Assembly (NCBI GenBank): GCA_033032175.1
Contig: CM065321.1
Span: forward strand, 4,920,501 to 4,984,500
Source: Saturnia japonica
Taxonomy: Eukaryota; Arthropoda; Insecta; Lepidoptera; Saturniidae
Length of the DNA: 64,000 bases
Direction of reading: 5' to 3'
Each line of letters begins with the position of its first letter. Position 1 is the first letter of the stretch. Positions 61,476 to 64,000 of this stretch are shown one piece after another. Below the pieces are notes generated by a model that searched no databases, was not told the origin of the DNA, and was given only the letters and a program-made list of their open reading frames with translations. The position numbers and the translations under genes are program-made.

Positions 61476-62770
61476 CTATAAATATCTTTTTTCATTGAAA
61501 TTATTTGAAAACGCCTGAAATATATTCAACGAGCAACAACTCGGAAACATTATAACGTTCTATTAAGGAAATAGAACACAAAACAAGCATTTCGTATATG
61601 TATCGGCTAGGAATGCTGACAAATTCTACAAGCTTGTCGTTTCACGCACACTTGCATAATGTATTATTTCGTTCACATTACAAACATCTTACGAATCCTG
61701 ATGAATTACAAATAATAACAGTTTAATCGATCTAAAGATGAATAACATAGAGCTGAAAATTGTTTACAGAAAATACGTTCATTAATGTACAAAGAAAACA
61801 AACCTAAAAGTTAGTGCATATAGATTTATGCTACGTAATTATTTTTGTGTCTTTGGAATGAAACATTTCAATGTATATAGTGGTATTAAAATTAATATAG
61901 AGTGTACATTTACACAGGTAGTACAAAGTATGGGATGATAGCTATGCCTAAAATCTCTTGTAGGTATATCACATTTGAATGGATGCAAAGAAAATCATCT
62001 GTACCTAGCTGTGATGTTTGATTTACTGAAAGTTAATTAATTACAAAATAATGCTTAATACAATTTTAATACTTGATCTGCAAGACCTATAAAAAAAGCC
62101 CACTGTAAAGAAAAGGTGATCCAAATAGAATCAAATATCTGAACTAACTTTGTAAAAAAAAGCAACTCGCTGTGATATAATTACTGAATTAGATAATTTA
62201 ATAATAAAGAAAATTTAAAAAATAAAACGTTATAAATATATCTTTCGGGCCCGATATACCTATCTATGACAGATATTTTTAAGATTAAAAGAAGTTATGC
62301 ATTTACATAAAACTTAAATTATATTCGGAGATATTTTAAACCTCACGCAGATGTATTAAAAAAACTATGATTTTTCATATTAAGTTATATCGTATAGCAA
62401 CGCTTTTCCGAATATAAAAGAGTCCGTAGGTGTACCGTTAGCGACAAAAAATGCGAAATGTCCACGAGATGGAAAGTGTGCACGCGATGAGCCAAGAATT
62501 TCTTTCGATCGTTATTCCTTACATTCGTGATTTAGTTTTTCCAACGGATGTAATTATCATTTTATAAATCACTTCTATATTATTTACTTGTGTTTCTGGG
62601 CCACGAGGCATTTAGTTGCCGAAATAAAAAAACAAATGGGAAAATAAAACACAATTTTATTAGCAGTAATCTATAAGTGAAAAGTTAGAAAGAGTGGGTT
62701 TTGTACTCAATAGATTATACTAGAATATTTATTATATTAAATCCCTTCTTAAGTGTTCTACGGAATATTT
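61476..62770. other. Probable CBP80 intron, nothing recognised
   Basis: AT-rich; no exon with CBP80 similarity is found on the minus strand. Confidence 0.35.
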
Positions 62771-62774
62771 GAAG

Positions 62775-63110
62775 CAATGATGGCTCAGTGGCAGCATGTA
62801 CGGACATCGCGTCGATTGACGTGAGTTCGAATCACTGCAATGAGCCTACTAAGCTTTCGGTGAAGGAAAACATCGTGATGAAACCATATCATGGTGTTGG
62901 GGTTTTTCTAATGAACGCCCGGCTAGCTTCCACCCTTAAGTTGAAAAAACCTGTCGCCAAGAACCATTAAGTATGTTCCAGGCTCTAGTAGCTGCACTTG
63001 AGAGTCAGTCTTCCACTAGGCTTGACATGTTACCATCTTGGGCCACATCGTCACTTAGGATCAGGTGAGATTGTGGCCATAACGCTAACACCAATAATGA
63101 TAAAAAGATA
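62775..63110 (+). mobile_element. tRNA-derived SINE (family S), best copy
   Basis: Box A TGGCTCAGTGG (62781-62791) and box B GTTCGAATC (62825-62833) have tRNA-like spacing and begin a ~335-bp element. Body: CAATGAGCCTACTAAGC, TTTCGGTGAAGGAAAACATC, GATGAAACCATATCATGG, GTAGCTGCACTTGAGAGTCA, TCACTTAGGATCAGGTGAGA, ending CGCTAACACCAATAATGATA. Six other copies or fragments in the window allow the family to be recognised. Confidence 0.8.
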
Positions 63111-64000
63111 TATTTATAGGAATAAAATGTAGATAACATTTTAATTCTACTAAATGTAGTTTTATATCCACTTATCAGAAAATTAAAAAAAAAAAACAAA
63201 TTGTTACTGCTCCACCATTATATTTAGCACTATATTTAATATTCAAACGTGCTACTGATAAGATTCTAATTAAGTTTGTAATAAATTGAACAACAAAGGT
63301 CTATTTCGCAATATCCTAGCAATAAACTTTAGCAATGCATCCTATGCCGCATTTCATTGTAACTGCCATGAAAATCAACACTGGAGATATTTAATTAATG
63401 CTTGCCTAATTATTATAAAATATATATTTATTAAGTAAGCCCACTGTGCCCGCGGTTCCGCTAATGTGAACTACAAAATTAATGTTTATGAAGATGTCCT
63501 GATATAATTTTTTTATAGACAAGGACCAAATACCTAAGGTGTAAAATAAATAAAAAAATGATCAAAATTCATCCAGTAGTTGTTGCGTGATGTGCGCACG
63601 ACGGCTAACCTCTATCATTTTATTTAAAGTTTCTATGTGCAGGTTCGAAAAATAAGCGCATATCACGAATAGAAAACAAATTATGGACAACATATAAATT
63701 TTAAAATGAACGTCTTTTCTGATTATATTGTGCCAATATAAAAAGTAATCAGTTAGAATATCAAATATGATAATAATTAGAAATAAAAAATACAAGAAGT
63801 GAAAAATAAAAAAAAATCACATCGTTCCACTTTCAAATAATAATCGTTATTTTGTTATGAAAAAAGCGCATAAGTTTGATAACTATCTATATTATTATCT
63901 TCTTATTATAATATTGAAGAGATTTTTTTGTTTATTTAATAAAAAAAACAGAAAGTGGAGTTAATCGATTTAGCATGTGACGCGTTTAATTATTACTACT
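63111..64000. other. AT-rich right edge
   Basis: 63570-63620 (CATCCAGTAGTTGTTGCGTG, ATGTGCGCACGACGG) resembles the Helitron-type pieces at 45699 and 45946. Nothing else is recognised. Confidence 0.35.

Noticed and set aside
62781..62833. A functional tRNA gene (box A and box B present)
   Set aside because: The cloverleaf stems are not intact and the same head occurs in several SINE copies; no true tRNA gene was found in the window.

Overview
This is an AT-rich, intron-rich animal window. The protein-coding exons match insect housekeeping and muscle proteins. The repeat content (short Helitrons ending in CTAG|T, a tRNA-derived SINE, Jockey-type LINE debris, hAT, mariner and DD41D elements) points to a moth or butterfly. 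I see no bacterial, plasmid, phage or CRISPR sequence. Most open reading frames in the window are chance frames in introns and repeats.

Layout. (1) 1-421, minus strand: the first 140 codons of an open reading frame running off the left edge. It lies downstream of tropomyosin exons on the same strand, so it may be an internal alternative first exon of that gene. (2) 3293-7162, minus: the first two coding exons of tropomyosin (38 and 42 codons), with a decayed exon-1 copy in the intron and a GC-rich candidate 5' exon/promoter near 14.5 kb. (3) About 14.6-29.6 kb: no host gene recognised, only layered transposon debris. (4) 29779-35385, minus: a complete six-exon MRG15 (chromodomain plus MRG domain, 334 aa, all splice phases consistent). 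(5) 35423-38364: a hAT-type element with 8-bp target duplications, beginning 37 bp upstream of the MRG15 start codon and carrying a Jockey-type LINE. (6) 38.5-44.4 kb: a mariner relic, two copies of a repeat with an AAG-rich tail, and a heavily mutated LINE. (7) 45365-51429, plus: fructose-1,6-bisphosphatase in six exons, with a reading-frame break in exon 4 and an exact 154-bp tandem duplication over the start of exon 5. (8) 53210-58219, minus: the last five coding exons of nuclear cap-binding protein subunit 1 (CBP80), with a 43-bp minisatellite in one intron. Its N-terminal part must lie right of the window or in exons I could not recognise. (9) 59926-61228, plus: an apparently intact Tc1/mariner-superfamily transposon with a 359-aa DD41D transposase and 33-bp perfect inverted repeats, sitting in a TA microsatellite.

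The host genes do not form a pathway. They are ordinary neighbours: tropomyosin (actin filaments), MRG15 (H3K36me-reading chromatin factor), FBPase (gluconeogenesis) and CBP80 (mRNA cap binding). FBPase and CBP80 converge, with about 1.8 kb between their stop codons. The points most worth follow-up are the two FBPase lesions, the hAT composite at the MRG15 promoter, the possible atypical tropomyosin first exon, and the intact DD41D transposon. I found no convincing undescribed multi-gene system.
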